Part shown: positions 23,851 to 36,700 of the stretch, in pieces
Position numbering within the stretch: position 1 is the stretch's first letter
How the letters are laid out: each line of letters begins with the position of its first letter
Assembly: GCF_029227915.1 (NCBI RefSeq)
Contig: NC_079881.1
Span: 434,001-498,000, forward strand
Direction of reading: 5' to 3'
DNA: 64,000 nt
From: Hydractinia symbiolongicarpus
Lineage: Eukaryota > Cnidaria > Hydrozoa > Anthoathecata > Hydractiniidae
The notes under the pieces: generated by a model
The model's database searches: none
Seen by the model: only the letters and a program-made list of their open reading frames with translations
What the model was told of the DNA's origin: nothing
Position numbers and translations under genes: made by a program

Positions 23851-24662
23851 GAACCATTTTTTAAATTATTATTTCACCACTAAAGCCCATGAGACTTGTA
23901 GTTTTCAAAAATGTTTTCATTTTTGATGAGACGCTGAATAAAAGAAGTTTAATCGCCGGCAAACGAAAACCCGCGATTTCCCGTACATCCCGGGCTTGGC
24001 CCGTATAGTCGAATGTATACAAAGAAAGTACCCAGGGAGTAAACTCATTTCCCGAACGATTTTTTAAATTATTATTTAACCACTAAAGCCCATGAGACTT
24101 GTAGTTTTTAAAAATGTTTTCATTTTTGATGAGACGCTGAATAAAAGAAGTTTAATCGCCGGCAAACGAAAACCCGCGACTTCCCGTAAATCTCCGACTC
24201 GGGCCGCATAGTCAAAAGTATACAAAGAAAGTACCCAGGGAGTAAACTCATTTCCCAAACGTTTTTTTAAATTATTTCTTCCCCACTAAAACGCATGACA
24301 CTTGTAGTTTTCAGAAATGTTTTCATTTTTGATGAGACGCTTAGTGAAAGTGGTTTAATCGCCGGCAAACGAAATTCCGCGATTTCCCGTAAATCCCGGG
24401 CTTGGCCCGTATAGTCGAATGTATACAAAGAAAGTACCCTGTGAGTAAACTCATTTCCAAAACGATTTTTTAAATTATCTTTTTACCACTAAAACGCATC
24501 AGACTTGTAGTTTTCAAAAATGTTTTCATTTTTGATGAGACGCTGAATAAAAGGAGTTTAATCGCCGGCAAACGAAAACCCGCCATTTCCCGTAAACCCC
24601 GGACTCGGCCCGTATAGTCAAAAGTATACAAAGAAAGTACCCAGGGAGTAAACTCATTTCCC
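23851..24662 (-). repeat. 4-monomer higher-order repeat, unit 1
   Basis: The unit is 812 bp long, phased on the private variant GAACCATTTTTTAAATTATT. It also carries GGGCCGCATAG (24,201), TTATTTCTTCCCCAC (about 24,272) and GCATCAGACTTG (about 24,496). A partial earlier unit extends back to about 23,150, where the same monomers occur 812 bp upstream. Confidence 0.88.
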
Positions 24663-25271
24663 GAACCATTTTTTAAATTATTATTTCACCACTAAAGCCC
24701 ATGAGACTTGTAGTTTTTAAAAATGTTTTCATTTTTGATGAGACGCTGAATAAAAGAAGTTTAATCGCCGGCAAACGAAAACCCGCGACTTCCCGTAAAT
24801 CTCCGACTCGGGCCGCATAGTCAAAAGTATACAAAGAAAGTACCCAGGGAGTAAACTCATTTCCCAAACGTTTTTTAAAATTATTTCTTCCCCACTAAAA
24901 CGCATGACACTTGTAGTTTTCAGAAATGTTTTCATTTTTGATGAGACGCTTAGTGAAAGTGGTTTAATCGCCGGCAAACGAAATTCCGCGATTTCCCGTA
25001 AATCCCGGGCTTGGCCCGTATAGTCGAATGTATACAAAGAAAGTACCCTGTGAGTAAACTCATTTCCAAAACGATTTTTTAAATTATCTTTTTACCACTA
25101 AAACGCATCAGACTTGTAGTTTTCAAAAATGTTTTCATTTTTGATGAGACGCTGAATAAAAGGAGTTTAATCGCCGGCAAACGAAAACCCGCCATTTCCC
25201 GTAAACCCCGGACTCGGCCCGTATAGTCAAAAGTATACAAAGAAAGTACCCAGGGAGTAAACTCATTTCCC
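24663..25271 (-). repeat. 4-monomer higher-order repeat, unit 2, one monomer missing
   Basis: This unit is 609 bp long, exactly one monomer shorter than its neighbours. The GAACCATT monomer (24,663) fuses directly to the GTTTTTAAAAATG / TCTCCGACTCGGGCC monomer. The CCCGTACATCCCGGG section present in units 1 and 3 has been removed. One further change, TTTTTTAAAATT instead of TTTTTTTAAATT near 24,874, shifts a reading frame here. Confidence 0.87.
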
Positions 25272-26083
25272 GAACCATTTTTTAAATTATTATTTCACCA
25301 CTAAAGCCCATGAGACTTGTAGTTTTCAAAAATGTTTTCATTTTTGATGAGACGCTGAATAAAAGAAGTTTAATCGCCGGCAAACGAAAACCCGCGATTT
25401 CCCGTACATCCCGGGCTTGGCCCGTATAGTCGAATGTATACAAAGAAAGTACCCAGGGAGTAAACTCATTTCCCGAACGATTTTTTAAATTATTATTTAA
25501 CCACTAAAGCCCATGAGACTTGTAGTTTTTAAAAATGTTTTCATTTTTGATGAGACGCTGAATAAAAGAAGTTTAATCGCCGGCAAACGAAAACCCGCGA
25601 CTTCCCGTAAATCTCCGACTCGGGCCGCATAGTCAAAAGTATACAAAGAAAGTACCCAGGGAGTAAACTCATTTCCCAAACGTTTTTTTAAATTATTTCT
25701 TCCCCACTAAAACGCATGACACTTGTAGTTTTCAGAAATGTTTTCATTTTTGATGAGACGCTTAGTGAAAGTGGTTTAATCGCCGGCAAACGAAATTCCG
25801 CGATTTCCCGTAAATCCCGGGCTTGGCCCGTATAGTCGAATGTATACAAAGAAAGTACCCTGTGAGTAAACTCATTTCCAAAACGATTTTTTAAATTATC
25901 TTTTTACCACTAAAACGCATCAGACTTGTAGTTTTCAAAAATGTTTTCATTTTTGATGAGACGCTGAATAAAAGGAGTTTAATCGCCGGCAAACGAAAAC
26001 CCGCCATTTCCCGTAAACCCCGGACTCGGCCCGTATAGTCAAAAGTATACAAAGAAAGTACCCAGGGAGTAAACTCATTTCCC
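25272..26083 (-). repeat. 4-monomer higher-order repeat, unit 3
   Basis: This unit is 812 bp long and I saw no difference from unit 1 when reading the two together. Because unit 2 is the shortened one and sits between two full units, a deletion in unit 2 is simpler than separate gains in units 1 and 3. Confidence 0.88.
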
Positions 26084-28300
26084 GAACCATTTTTTAAATT
26101 ATTATTTCACCACTAAAGCCCATGAGACTTGTAGTTTTCAAAAATGTTTTCATTTTTGATGAGACGCTGAATAAAAGAAGTTTAATCGCCGGCAAACGAA
26201 AACCCGCGATTTCCCGTAAATCCCGGATTCGGCTCGTATAGTCAAAAGTATACAAAGAAGGTACCCAGGGAGTAAACTCATTTCCCGAACGATTTTTTAA
26301 ATTATTTTTTCACCACTAAAACGCATGAGACTTGTAGTTTTCAGAAATGTTTTCATTTTTGATGAGACGCCTAATGAAAGTGGTTTAATCGCCGGCAAAC
26401 GAAAACCCGCGATTTCCCGTAAATACCGGGCTTGGCCCGTATAGTCGAATGTATACAAAGAAATTACCCTGTGAGTAAACTCATTTCCAAAACGATTTTT
26501 TAAATTATCTTTTCACCACTAAAACGCATGGGACTTGTAGTTTTCAAAAATGTTTTCATTTTTGATGAGACGCTGAATAAAAGAAGTTTAATCGCCGGCA
26601 AACAAAAACCCGCCATTTCCCGTAAACCCCGGACTCGGCCCGTATAGTCAAAAGTAAACAAAGAAAGTACCCAGGGACTAAACTCATTTCCCGAACGATT
26701 TTTTAAATTATTTTATCACCACTAAAACGCATAAGACTTGTAGTTTACAAAAATGTTTTCATTTTTGATGAGACGCTGAATAGAAGAAGTTTAATCGCCG
26801 GCAAACGAAAACCTGCGATTTCCAGTAAATCCCGGACTCAGCCCGTATAGTCAAGAGTATACAAAGAAAGTACCCTGGGTGTAAACTCATTTCCCGAACG
26901 ATTTTTAAAATTATTATTTTACCAATAAAACGCATGAGACTTGTAGTTTTCAAAAATGTTTTTATTTTTGATGAGACGCTAAATAAAAGAAGTTTAATCG
27001 CCCGCAAACGAAAACCCGCGACTTCCCGTAAATCCCGGACTCGGCCCGTATAGCCAAAAGTATACAAAGAAAGTACCCAGGGAGTAAACTCATTTCCCGA
27101 ACGATTTTTTAAATTATTTTTTCATCACTAAAACGCATGAGACTTGTAGTTTTCAGAAATGTTTTCATTTTTGATGAGACGCTTAATAAAAGTGGTTTAA
27201 TCGCCGGCAAACGAAACCCGCGATTTCCCGTACATCCCGGGCTTGGCCTGTATAGTCGAATGTATACAAAGAAAGTACCCAGGGAGTAAACTCATTTCCC
27301 GAACAATTTTTTAAATTATTATTTCACCACTAAAGCCCATGAGACTTGTAGTTTTTAAAAATGTTTTCATTTTTGATGAGACGCTGAATAAAAGAAGTTT
27401 AATCGCCGGCAAACGAAAACCCGCGACTTCCCGTAAATCTCCGACTCGGCCCGTATAGTCAAAAGTATACAAAGAAAGTACCCAGGGAGTAAACTCATTT
27501 CCCGAACGATTTTTTAAATTATTTTTTCACCACTAAAACGCATGAGACTTGTAGTTTTCAAAAGTGTTTTCATTTTTGATGAGACGCTGAATAAAAGAAG
27601 TTTAATCGCCGGCAAACGAAAACCCGAGACTTCCCGTAAATCCCGGACTCTGCCCGCATAGTCAAAAGTATACAAAGAAAGTACCCAGGGAGTAAACTCA
27701 TTTCCCGAACGATTTTTTAAATTATTTTTTCATCACTAAAACGCATGAGACTTGTGGTTTTCAGAAATGTTTTCATTTTTGATGAGACGCTTGATGAAAG
27801 TGGTTTAATCGCCGGCAAACGAAACCCGCGATTTCCCGTACATCCCGGGCTTGGCCCGTATAGTCGAATGTATACAAAGAAAGTACCCAGGGAGTAAACT
27901 CATTTCCCGAACGATTTTTTAAATTATTATTTAACCACTAAAGCCCATGAGACTTGTAGTTTTTAAAAATGTTTTCATTTTTGATGAGACGCTGAATAAA
28001 AGAAGTTTAATCGCCGGCAAACGAAAACCCGCGACTTCCCGTAAATCTCCGACTCGGCCCGTATAGTCAAAAGTATACAAAGAAAGTACCCAGGGAGTAA
28101 ACTCATTTCCCGAACGATTTTTTAAATTATTTTTTCACCACTAAAACGCATGAGACTTGTAGTTTTCAGAAATGTTTTCATTTTTGATGAGACGCCTATT
28201 GAAAGTGGTTTAATCGCCGGCAAACGAAAACCCGCGATTTCCCGTAAATCCCGGGCTTGGCCCGTATAGTCGAATGTATACAAAGAAAGTACCCTGTGAG
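26084..28300 (-). repeat. Mixed monomers with a diverged 3-monomer duplication
   Basis: About eleven monomers. The first part carries many private changes, such as GTAAACAAAG near 26,654, CACTAAACTC-type changes near 26,678 and TATAGCC near 27,051. From about 27,110, three monomers (a TCATCACTAAAAC type, a TAAATCTCCGACTC type and a third) are followed by a similar set about 606 bp later, with the third monomer different. No other content is seen. Confidence 0.65.
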
Positions 28301-30190
28301 TAAACTCATCTCCAAAACGATTTTTTAAATTATCTTTTCACCACTAAAACCCATTAGACTTGTAGTTTTCAAAAATGTTTTCATTTTTAATGAGACGCTG
28401 AATAAAAGAAGATTAATCGCCGGCAAACGAAAACCCGCCATTTCCCGTAAACCCCGGACTCGGCCCGTATAGTCAAAAGTATACAAAGAAAGTACCCAGG
28501 GAGTAAACTCATTTCCCGAATGATTTTTTAAATTATTTTTTCACCACTAAAGCACATGAGACTTGTAGTTTTTAAAAATATTTTCATTTTTGATGAGACG
28601 CTGAATAAAAGAAGTTTAATCGCCGGCAAACTAAAACCCGCGATTTCCCGTAAATCCCGGACTCGGCCCGTATAGTCAAAAGTATACAAAAAAAGTACCC
28701 TGGGAGTAAACTCATTTCCCGAACGATTTTTTAAATTATTATTTAACCACTAAAACGCATGAGACTTGTAGTTTTCAGAAATGTTTTCATTTTTGATGAG
28801 ACGCATAATGAAAGTGATTTAATCGCCGGCAAACGAAAACTCGCGATTTCCCGTACATCGCGGGCTTGGCCCGTATAGTCGAATGTATACAAAGAAAGTA
28901 CCCTGTGAGTAAACTCATTTCCAAAACGATTTTTTAAGTTATCTTTTCACCACTAAAACGCATGAGACTTGCAGTTTTCAAAAATGTTTTCATTTTTAAT
29001 GAGACGCTGAATAAAAGAAGTTTAATCGCCGGCAAACGAAAACTCGCCATTTCCCGTAAACCCCGGACTCGGCCCGTATAGTCAAAAGTATACAAAGAAA
29101 GTACCCAGGGAGTAAACTCATTTCCAAAACGATTTTTTAAATTATTTTTTCACCACTAAAACGCATGAGACTTGTAGTTTACAAAAATGTTTTCATTTTT
29201 GAAGAGACGCTGAATAAAAGAAGTTTAATCGCCGGCAAACGAAAACCCGCCATTTCCCGTAAACCCCGGACTCGGCCCGTATAGTCAAAAGTATACAAAG
29301 AAAGTACCCAGGGAGTAAACCCATTTCCCGAATGATTTTTTAAATTATTTTTTCACCACTAAAGCACATGAGACTTGTAGTTTTTAAAAATATTTTCATT
29401 TTTGATGAGACGCTGAATAAAAGAAGTTTAATCGCCGGCAAACGAAAACCCGCGATTTCCCGTAAATCCCGGACTCGGCCCGTATAGTCAAAAGTATACA
29501 AAAAAAGTACCCTGGGAGTAAACTCATTTCCCGAACGATTTTTTAAATTATTATTTAACCACTAAAACGCATGAGACTTGTAGTTTTCAGAAATGTTTTC
29601 ATTTTTGATGAGACGCTTAATGAAAGTGATTTAATCGCCGGCAAACGAAAACTCGCGATTTCCCGTACATCCCGGGCTTGGCCCGTATAGTCGAATGTAT
29701 ACAAAGAAAGTACCCTGTGACTAAACTCATTTCCAAAACGATTTTTTAAGTTATCTTTTCACCACTAAAACGCATGAGACTTACAGTTTTCAAAAATGTT
29801 TTCATTTTTAATGAGACGCTGAATAAAAGAAGTTTAATCGCCGGCAAACGAAAACTCGCCATTTCCCGTAAACCCCGGACTCGGCCCGTATAGTCAAAAG
29901 TATACAAAGAAAGTACCCAGGGAGTAAACTCATTTCCAAAACGATTTTTTAAATTATTTTTTCACCACTAAAACGCATAAGACTTGTAGTTTACAAAAAT
30001 GTTTTCATTTTTGATGAGACGCTGAATAAAAGAAGTTTAATCGCCGGCAAACGAAAAACCGCGACTTCCCGTAAATCCCCGACTCGGCCCGTATAGTCAA
30101 AAGTATACAAAGAAAGTACCCAGGGAGTAAACTCATTTCCCGAACGATTTTTTAAATTATTATTTAACCACTAAAACGCATGAGACTTGT
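28300..30190 (-). repeat. Nine-monomer segment repeated at 33.0 kb and 40.3 kb
   Basis: The order of types, with CCATTAGACTTG (about 28,351), GAATGATTTTTTAAA, TTTTTAAAAATATTTTC, GTACATCGCGGGC and TTTTTGAAGAGACGC (about 29,197), recurs at about 32,970-34,650 and 40,280-42,170. This copy and the 40.3-kb copy contain the GAAGAGACGC monomer; the 33.0-kb copy lacks it. The match ends near 30,190, where GTTTTTAGAAATG and TAATCGGCGGCAACC follow. Confidence 0.82.
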
Positions 30191-30390
30191 AGTTTTTAGA
30201 AATGTTTTCATTTTTGATGAGACGCTGAATAAAAGAAGTTTAATCGGCGGCAACCGAAAACCCGCCATTTCCCGTAAACCCCGGACTCGGCCCGTATAGG
30301 CAAAAGTATACAAAGAAAGTACCCAGGGAGTAAACTCATTTCCCGAACGATTTTTTAAATTATTATTTCACCACTAAAGCCCATGAGACT

Positions 30391-30796
30391 TGTAGTTTTT
30401 AAAAATGTTTTCATTTTTGATGAGACGCTTAGTGAAAGTGGTTTAATCGCCGGCAAACGAAATTCCGCGATTTCCCGTAAATCCCGGGCTTGGCCCGTAT
30501 AGTCGAATGTACACAAAGAAAGTACCCTGTGGGTAAACTTATTTCCAAAACGATTTTTTAAATTATCTTTTCACCACTAAAACGCATGAGACTTGTAGTT
30601 TTTAAAAATGTTTTCATTTTTGATGAGACGCTTAGTGAAAGTGGTTTAATCGCCGGCAAACGAAATTCCGCGATTTCCCGTAAATCCCGGGCTTGGCCCT
30701 TATAGTCGAATGTACACAAAGAAAGTACCCTGTGGGTAAACTCATTTCCAAAACGATTTTTTAAATTATCTTTTCACCACTAAAACGCATGAGACT
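30391..30796 (-). repeat. Single-monomer tandem duplication
   Basis: Two adjacent 203-bp monomers share the private variants GAATGTACACAAAG (30,505 and 30,708) and CTGTGGGTAAACT, which I do not see together elsewhere. They differ by about two bases (CCGTATAG against CCTTATAG, and CTTATTTCC against CTCATTTCC). This is the smallest and probably one of the youngest duplications in the window. Confidence 0.85.
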
Positions 30797-33700
30797 TGTA
30801 GTTTTTAAAAATGTTTTCATTTTTGATCAGACGCTGAATAAAAGGAGTTTAATCGCCGGCAAACGAAAACCCGCCATTTCCCGTAAACCCCGGACTCGGC
30901 CCGTATAGTCAAAAGTATACAAAGAAAGTACCCAGGGAGTAAACTCATTTCCCGAACGATTTTTTAAATTATTATTTCACCACTAAAGCCCATGAGACTT
31001 GTAGTTTTTAAAAATGTTTTCATTTTTGATGAGACGCTGAATAAAAGAAGTTTAATCGCCGGCAAACGAAAACCCGCGACTTCCCGTAAATCCCGGACTC
31101 GGCCCGTATAGTCAAAAGTATACAAAGAAAGTACCCTGGGAGTAAACTCATTTCCCGAACGATTTTTTAAATTATTATTTCACCACTAAAACGCATGAGA
31201 CTTGTAGTTTTCAAAAATGTTTTCATTTTTGATGAGACTCTGAATAAAAGAAGTTTAATCGCCGGCAAACGAAAACCCGCGATTTCCCGTAAATCCCGGA
31301 CTCGGCCCGTATAGTCAAAAGTTTACAAAGAAAGTACCCTGGGAGTAAACTCATTTCCCGAACGATTTTTTAAATTATTATTTCACCACTAAAACGCTTG
31401 AGACTTGTAGTTTTCAGAAATGTTTTCATTTTTGGTGAGACGCTTAGTGAAAGTGGTTTAATCGCCGGCAAACGAAATTCCGCGATTTCCCGTAAATCCC
31501 GAGCTTGGCCCGTATAGTCGAATGTATACAAAGAAAGTACCCTATGAAGTAAACTCATTTCCAAAACGATTTTTTAAATTATCTTTTCACCACTAAAACG
31601 CATGAGACTTGTAGTTTTCAAAAATGTTTTCATTTTTGATGAGACGCTGAATAAAAGGAGTTTAATCGCCGGCAAACGAAAACCCGCCATTTCCCGTAAA
31701 CCCCGGACTCGGCCCGTATAGGCAAAAGTATACAAAGAAAGTACCCAGGGAGTAAACTCATTTCCCGAACGATTTTTTAAATCATAATTTCACCACTAAA
31801 GCCCATGAGACTTGTAGTTTTCGTAAATGTTTTCATTTTTGATGAGACGCTGAATAAAAGAAGGTTAATCGCCGGCAAACGAAAACCTGCGATTTCCCGT
31901 AATTCCCGGATTCGGCCCGTATAGTCAAAAGTATACAAAGAAGGTACCCAGGGAGTAAACTCATTTCCCAAACGATTTTTTAAATTATTATTTCACCACT
32001 AAAACGCATGAGACTTGTAGTTTTCAAAAATGTTTTCATTTTTGATGAGACTCTGAATAAAAGAAGTTTAATCGCCGGCAAACAAAAACCCGCGATTTCC
32101 CGTAAATCCCGGACTCGGCCCGTATAGTCAAAAGTATACAAAGAAAGTACCCTGGGAGTAAACTCATTTCCCGAACGATTTTTTAAATTATTATTTCACC
32201 ACTAAAACGCATGAGACTTGTAGTTTTCAGAAATGTTTTCATTTTTGGTGAGACGCTTAGTGAAAGTGGTTTAATCGCCGGCAAACGAAATTCCGCGATT
32301 TCCCGTAAATCCCGAGCTTGGCCCGTATAGTCGAATGTATACAAAGAAAGTACCCTGTGAGTAAACTCATTTCCAAAACGATTTTTTAAATTATCTTTTC
32401 ACCACTAAAACGCATGAGACTTGTAGTTTTCAAAAATGTTTTCATTTTTGATGAGACGCTGAATAAAAGGAGTTTAATCGGCGGCAACCGAAAACCCGCC
32501 ATTTCCCGTAAACCCCGGACTCGGCCCGTATAGGCAAAAGTATACAAAGAAAGTACCCAGGGAGTAAACTCATTTCCCGAACGATTTTTTAAATTATAAT
32601 TTCACTACTAAAGCCCATGAGACTTGTAGTTTTCGTGAATGTTTTCATTTTTGATGAGACGCTGAATAAAAGAAGGTTAATCGCCGGCAAACGAAAACCT
32701 GCGATTTCCCGTAATTCCCGGATTCGGCCCGTATAGTCAAAAGTATACAAAGAAGGTACCCAGGGAGTAAACTCATTTCCCAAACGATTTTTTAAATTAT
32801 TTTTTCACCACTAAAACGCATGAGACTTGTAGTTTTCAGAAATGTTTTCATTTTTGATGAGACGCCTAATGAAAGTGGTTTAATCGCCGGCAAAATAAAA
32901 GCCGCGATTTCCCGTAAATCCCGGGCTTGGCCTTTATAGTCGAATGTATACAAAGAAAGTACCCTGTGAGTAAACTCATTTCCAAAACGATTTTTTAAAT
33001 TATCTTTTCACCACTAAAACCCATTAGACTTGTAGTTTTCAAAAATGTTTTCATTTTTGATGAGACGCTGAATAAAAGAAGATTAATCGCCGGCAAACGA
33101 AAACCCGCCATTTCCCGTAAACCCCGGACTCGGCCCGTATAGTCAAAAGTATACAAAGAAAGTACCCAGGGAGTAAACTCATTTCCCGAATGATTTTTTA
33201 AATTATTTTTTCACCACTAAAGCACATGAGACTTGTAGTTTTTAAAAATATTTTCATTTTTGATGAGACGCTGAATAAAAGAAGTTTAATCGCCGGCAAA
33301 CTAAAACCCGCGATTTCCCGTAAATCCCGGACTCGGCCCGTATAGTCAAAAGTATACAAAAAAAGTACCCTGGGAGTAAACTCATTTCCTGAACGATTTT
33401 TTAAATTATTATTTAACCACTAAAACGCATGAGACTTGTAGTTTTCAGAAATGTTTTCATTTTTGATGAGACGCATAATGAAAGTGATTTAATCGCCGGC
33501 AAACGAAAACTCGCGATTTCCCGTACATCGCGGGCTTGGCCCGTATAGTCGAATGTATACAAAGAAAGTACCCTGTGAGTAAACTCATTTCCAAAACGAT
33601 TTTTTAAGTTATCTTTTCACCACTAAAACGCATGAGACTTGCAGTTTTCAAAAATGTTTTCATTTTTAATGAGACGCTGAATAAAAGAAGTTTAATCGCC

Positions 33701-36700
33701 GGCAAACGAAAACCCGCCATTTCCCGTAAACCCCGGACTCGGCCCGTATAGTCAAAAGTATACAAAGAAAGTACCCAGGGAGTAAACCCATTTCCCGAAT
33801 GATTTTTTAAATTATTTTTTCACCACTAAAGCACATGAGACTTGTAGTTTTTAAAAATATTTTCATTTTTGATGAGACGCTGAATAAAAGAAGTTTAATC
33901 GCCGGCAAACGAAAACCCGCGATTTCCCGTAAATCCCGGACTCGGCCCGTATAGTCAAAAGTATACAAAAAAAGTACCCTGGGAGTAAACTCATTTCCCG
34001 AACGATTTTTTAAATTATTATTTAACCACTAAAACGCATGAGACTTGTAGTTTTCAGAAATGTTTTCATTTTTGATGAGACGCTTAATGAAAGTGATTTA
34101 ATCGCCGGCAAACGAAAACTCGCGATTTCCCGTACATCCCGGGCTTGGCCCGTATAGTCGAATGTATACAAAGAAAGTACCCTGTGACTAAACTCATTTC
34201 CAAAACGATTTTTTAAGTTATCTTTTCACCACTAAAACGCATGAGACTTGCAGTTTTCAAAAATGTTTTCATTTTTAATGAGACGCTGAATAAAAGAAGT
34301 TTAATCGCCGGCAAACGAAAACTCGCCATTTCCCGTAAACCCCGGACTCGGCCCGTATAGTCAAAAGTATACAAAGAAAGTACCCAGGGAGTAAACTCAT
34401 TTCCAAAACGATTTTTTAAATTATTTTTTCACCACTAAAACGCATAAGACTTGTAGTTTACAAAAATGTTTTCATTTTTGATGAGACGCTGAATAAAAGA
34501 AGTTTAATCGCCGGCAAACGAAAAACCGCGACTTCCCGTAAATCCCCGACTCGGCCCGTATAGTCAAAAGTATACAAAGAAAGTACCCAGGGAGTAAACT
34601 CATTTCCCGAACGATTTTTTAAATTATTATTTAACCACTAAAACGCATGAGACTTGTAGTTTTCAAAAATGTTTTCATTTTTGATGAGACGCTGCATAAA
34701 AGAAGTTTAATCGCCGGCAAACGAAAACCCGCCATTTCCCGTAAACCCCGGACTCCGCCCGTATAGTCAAAAGTATACAAAGAAAGTACCCAGGGAGTAA
34801 ACTCATTTCCCGAACGATTTTTTAAATTATGTTTTCACCACTAAAACGCATGAGACTTGTAGTTTTCAAAAATGTTTTCATTTTTGATGAGACGCTGAAT
34901 AAAAGAAGTTTAATCGCCGGCAAACGAAAACCCGCCATTTCCCGTAAACCCCGGACTCGGCCCGTATAGTCAAAAGTATACAAAGAAAGTACCCAGGGAG
35001 TAAACTCATTTCCCGAACGATTTTTTAAATTATTTTTTCACCACTAAAGCACATGAGACTTGTAGTTTTTAAAAATGTTTTCATTTTTAATGAGACGCTG
35101 AATAAAAGAAGTTTAATCGCCGGCAAACGAAAACCCGCGATTTCCCGTAAATCCCGGACTCGGCCCGTATAGTCAAAAGTATACAAAGAAAGTACCCTGG
35201 GAGTAAACTCATTTCCCGAAGGATTTTTCAAATTATTATTTAACCACTAAAACGCATGAGACTTGTAGTTTTCAAAAATGTTTTCATTTTTGATGAGACG
35301 CTGCATAAAAGAAGTTTAATCGCCGGCAAACGAAAACCCGCCATTTCCCGTAAACCCCGGACTCGGCCCGTATAGTCAAAAGTATACAAAGAAAGTACCC
35401 AGGGAGTAAACTCATTTCCCGAACGATTTTTTAAATTATGTTTTCACCACTAAAACGCATGAGACTTGTAGTTTTCAAAAATGTTTTCATTTTTGATGAG
35501 ACGCTGAATAAAAGAAGTTTAATCGCCGGCAAAGGAAAACCCGCCATTTCCCGTAAACCCCGGACTCGGCCCGTATAGTCAAAAGTATACAAAGAAAGTA
35601 CCCAGGGAGTAAACTCATTTCCCGAACGATTTTTTAAATTATTTTTTCACCACTAAAGCACATGAGACTTGTAGTTTTTAAAAATGTTTTCATTTTTGAT
35701 GAGACGCTGAATAAAAGAAGTTTATTCGCCGGCAAACGAAAACCCGCGATTTCCCGTAAATCCCGGACTCGGCCCGTATAGTCAAAAGTATACAAAGAAA
35801 GTACCCTGGGAGTAAACTCATTTCCTAAACGATTTTTTAAATTATTATTTAACCACTAAAACGCATGAGACTTGTAGTTTTCAAAAATGTTTTCATTTTT
35901 GATGAGACGCTGCATAAAAGAAGTTTAATCGCCGGCAAACTAAAACCCGCCATTTCCCGTAAACCCCGGACTCGGCCCGTATAGTCAAAAGTATACAAAG
36001 AAAGTACCCAGGGAGTAAACTCATTTCCCGAACGATTTTTTAAATTATGTTTTCACCACTAAAACGCATGAGACTTGTAGTTTTCAAAAATGTTTTCATT
36101 TTTGATGAGACGCTGAATAAAAGAAGTTTAATCGCCGGCAAACGAAAACCCGCCATTTCCCGTAAACCCCGGACTCGGCCCGTATAGTCAAAAGTATACA
36201 AAGAAAGTACCCTGTGAGTAAACTCATTTCCAAAACGTTTTTTTTTAATTATCTTTTCACCACTAAAACGCATGAGACATGCAGTTTTCAGAAATGTTTT
36301 CATTTTTGATGAGACGCTGAATAAAAGAAGTTTAATCGCCGGCAAACGAAAACCCGCGATTTCCCGTAAATCCCGGACTCGGCCCGTATAGTCAAAAGTA
36401 TACAAAGAAAGTACCCTGGGAGTAAACTCATTTCCTGAACGATTTTTTAAATTATTATTTAACCACTAAAACGCATGAGACTTGTAGTTTTCAAAAATGT
36501 TTTCATTTTTGATGAGACGCTGCATAAAAGAAGTTTAATCGCCGGCAAACTAAAACCCGCCATTTCCCGTAAACCCCGGACTCGGCCCGTATAGTCAAAA
36601 GTATACAAAGAAAGTACCCAGGGAGTAAACTCATTTCCCGAACGATTTTTTAAATTATGTTTTCACCACTAAAACGCATGAGACTTGTAGTTTTCAAAAA

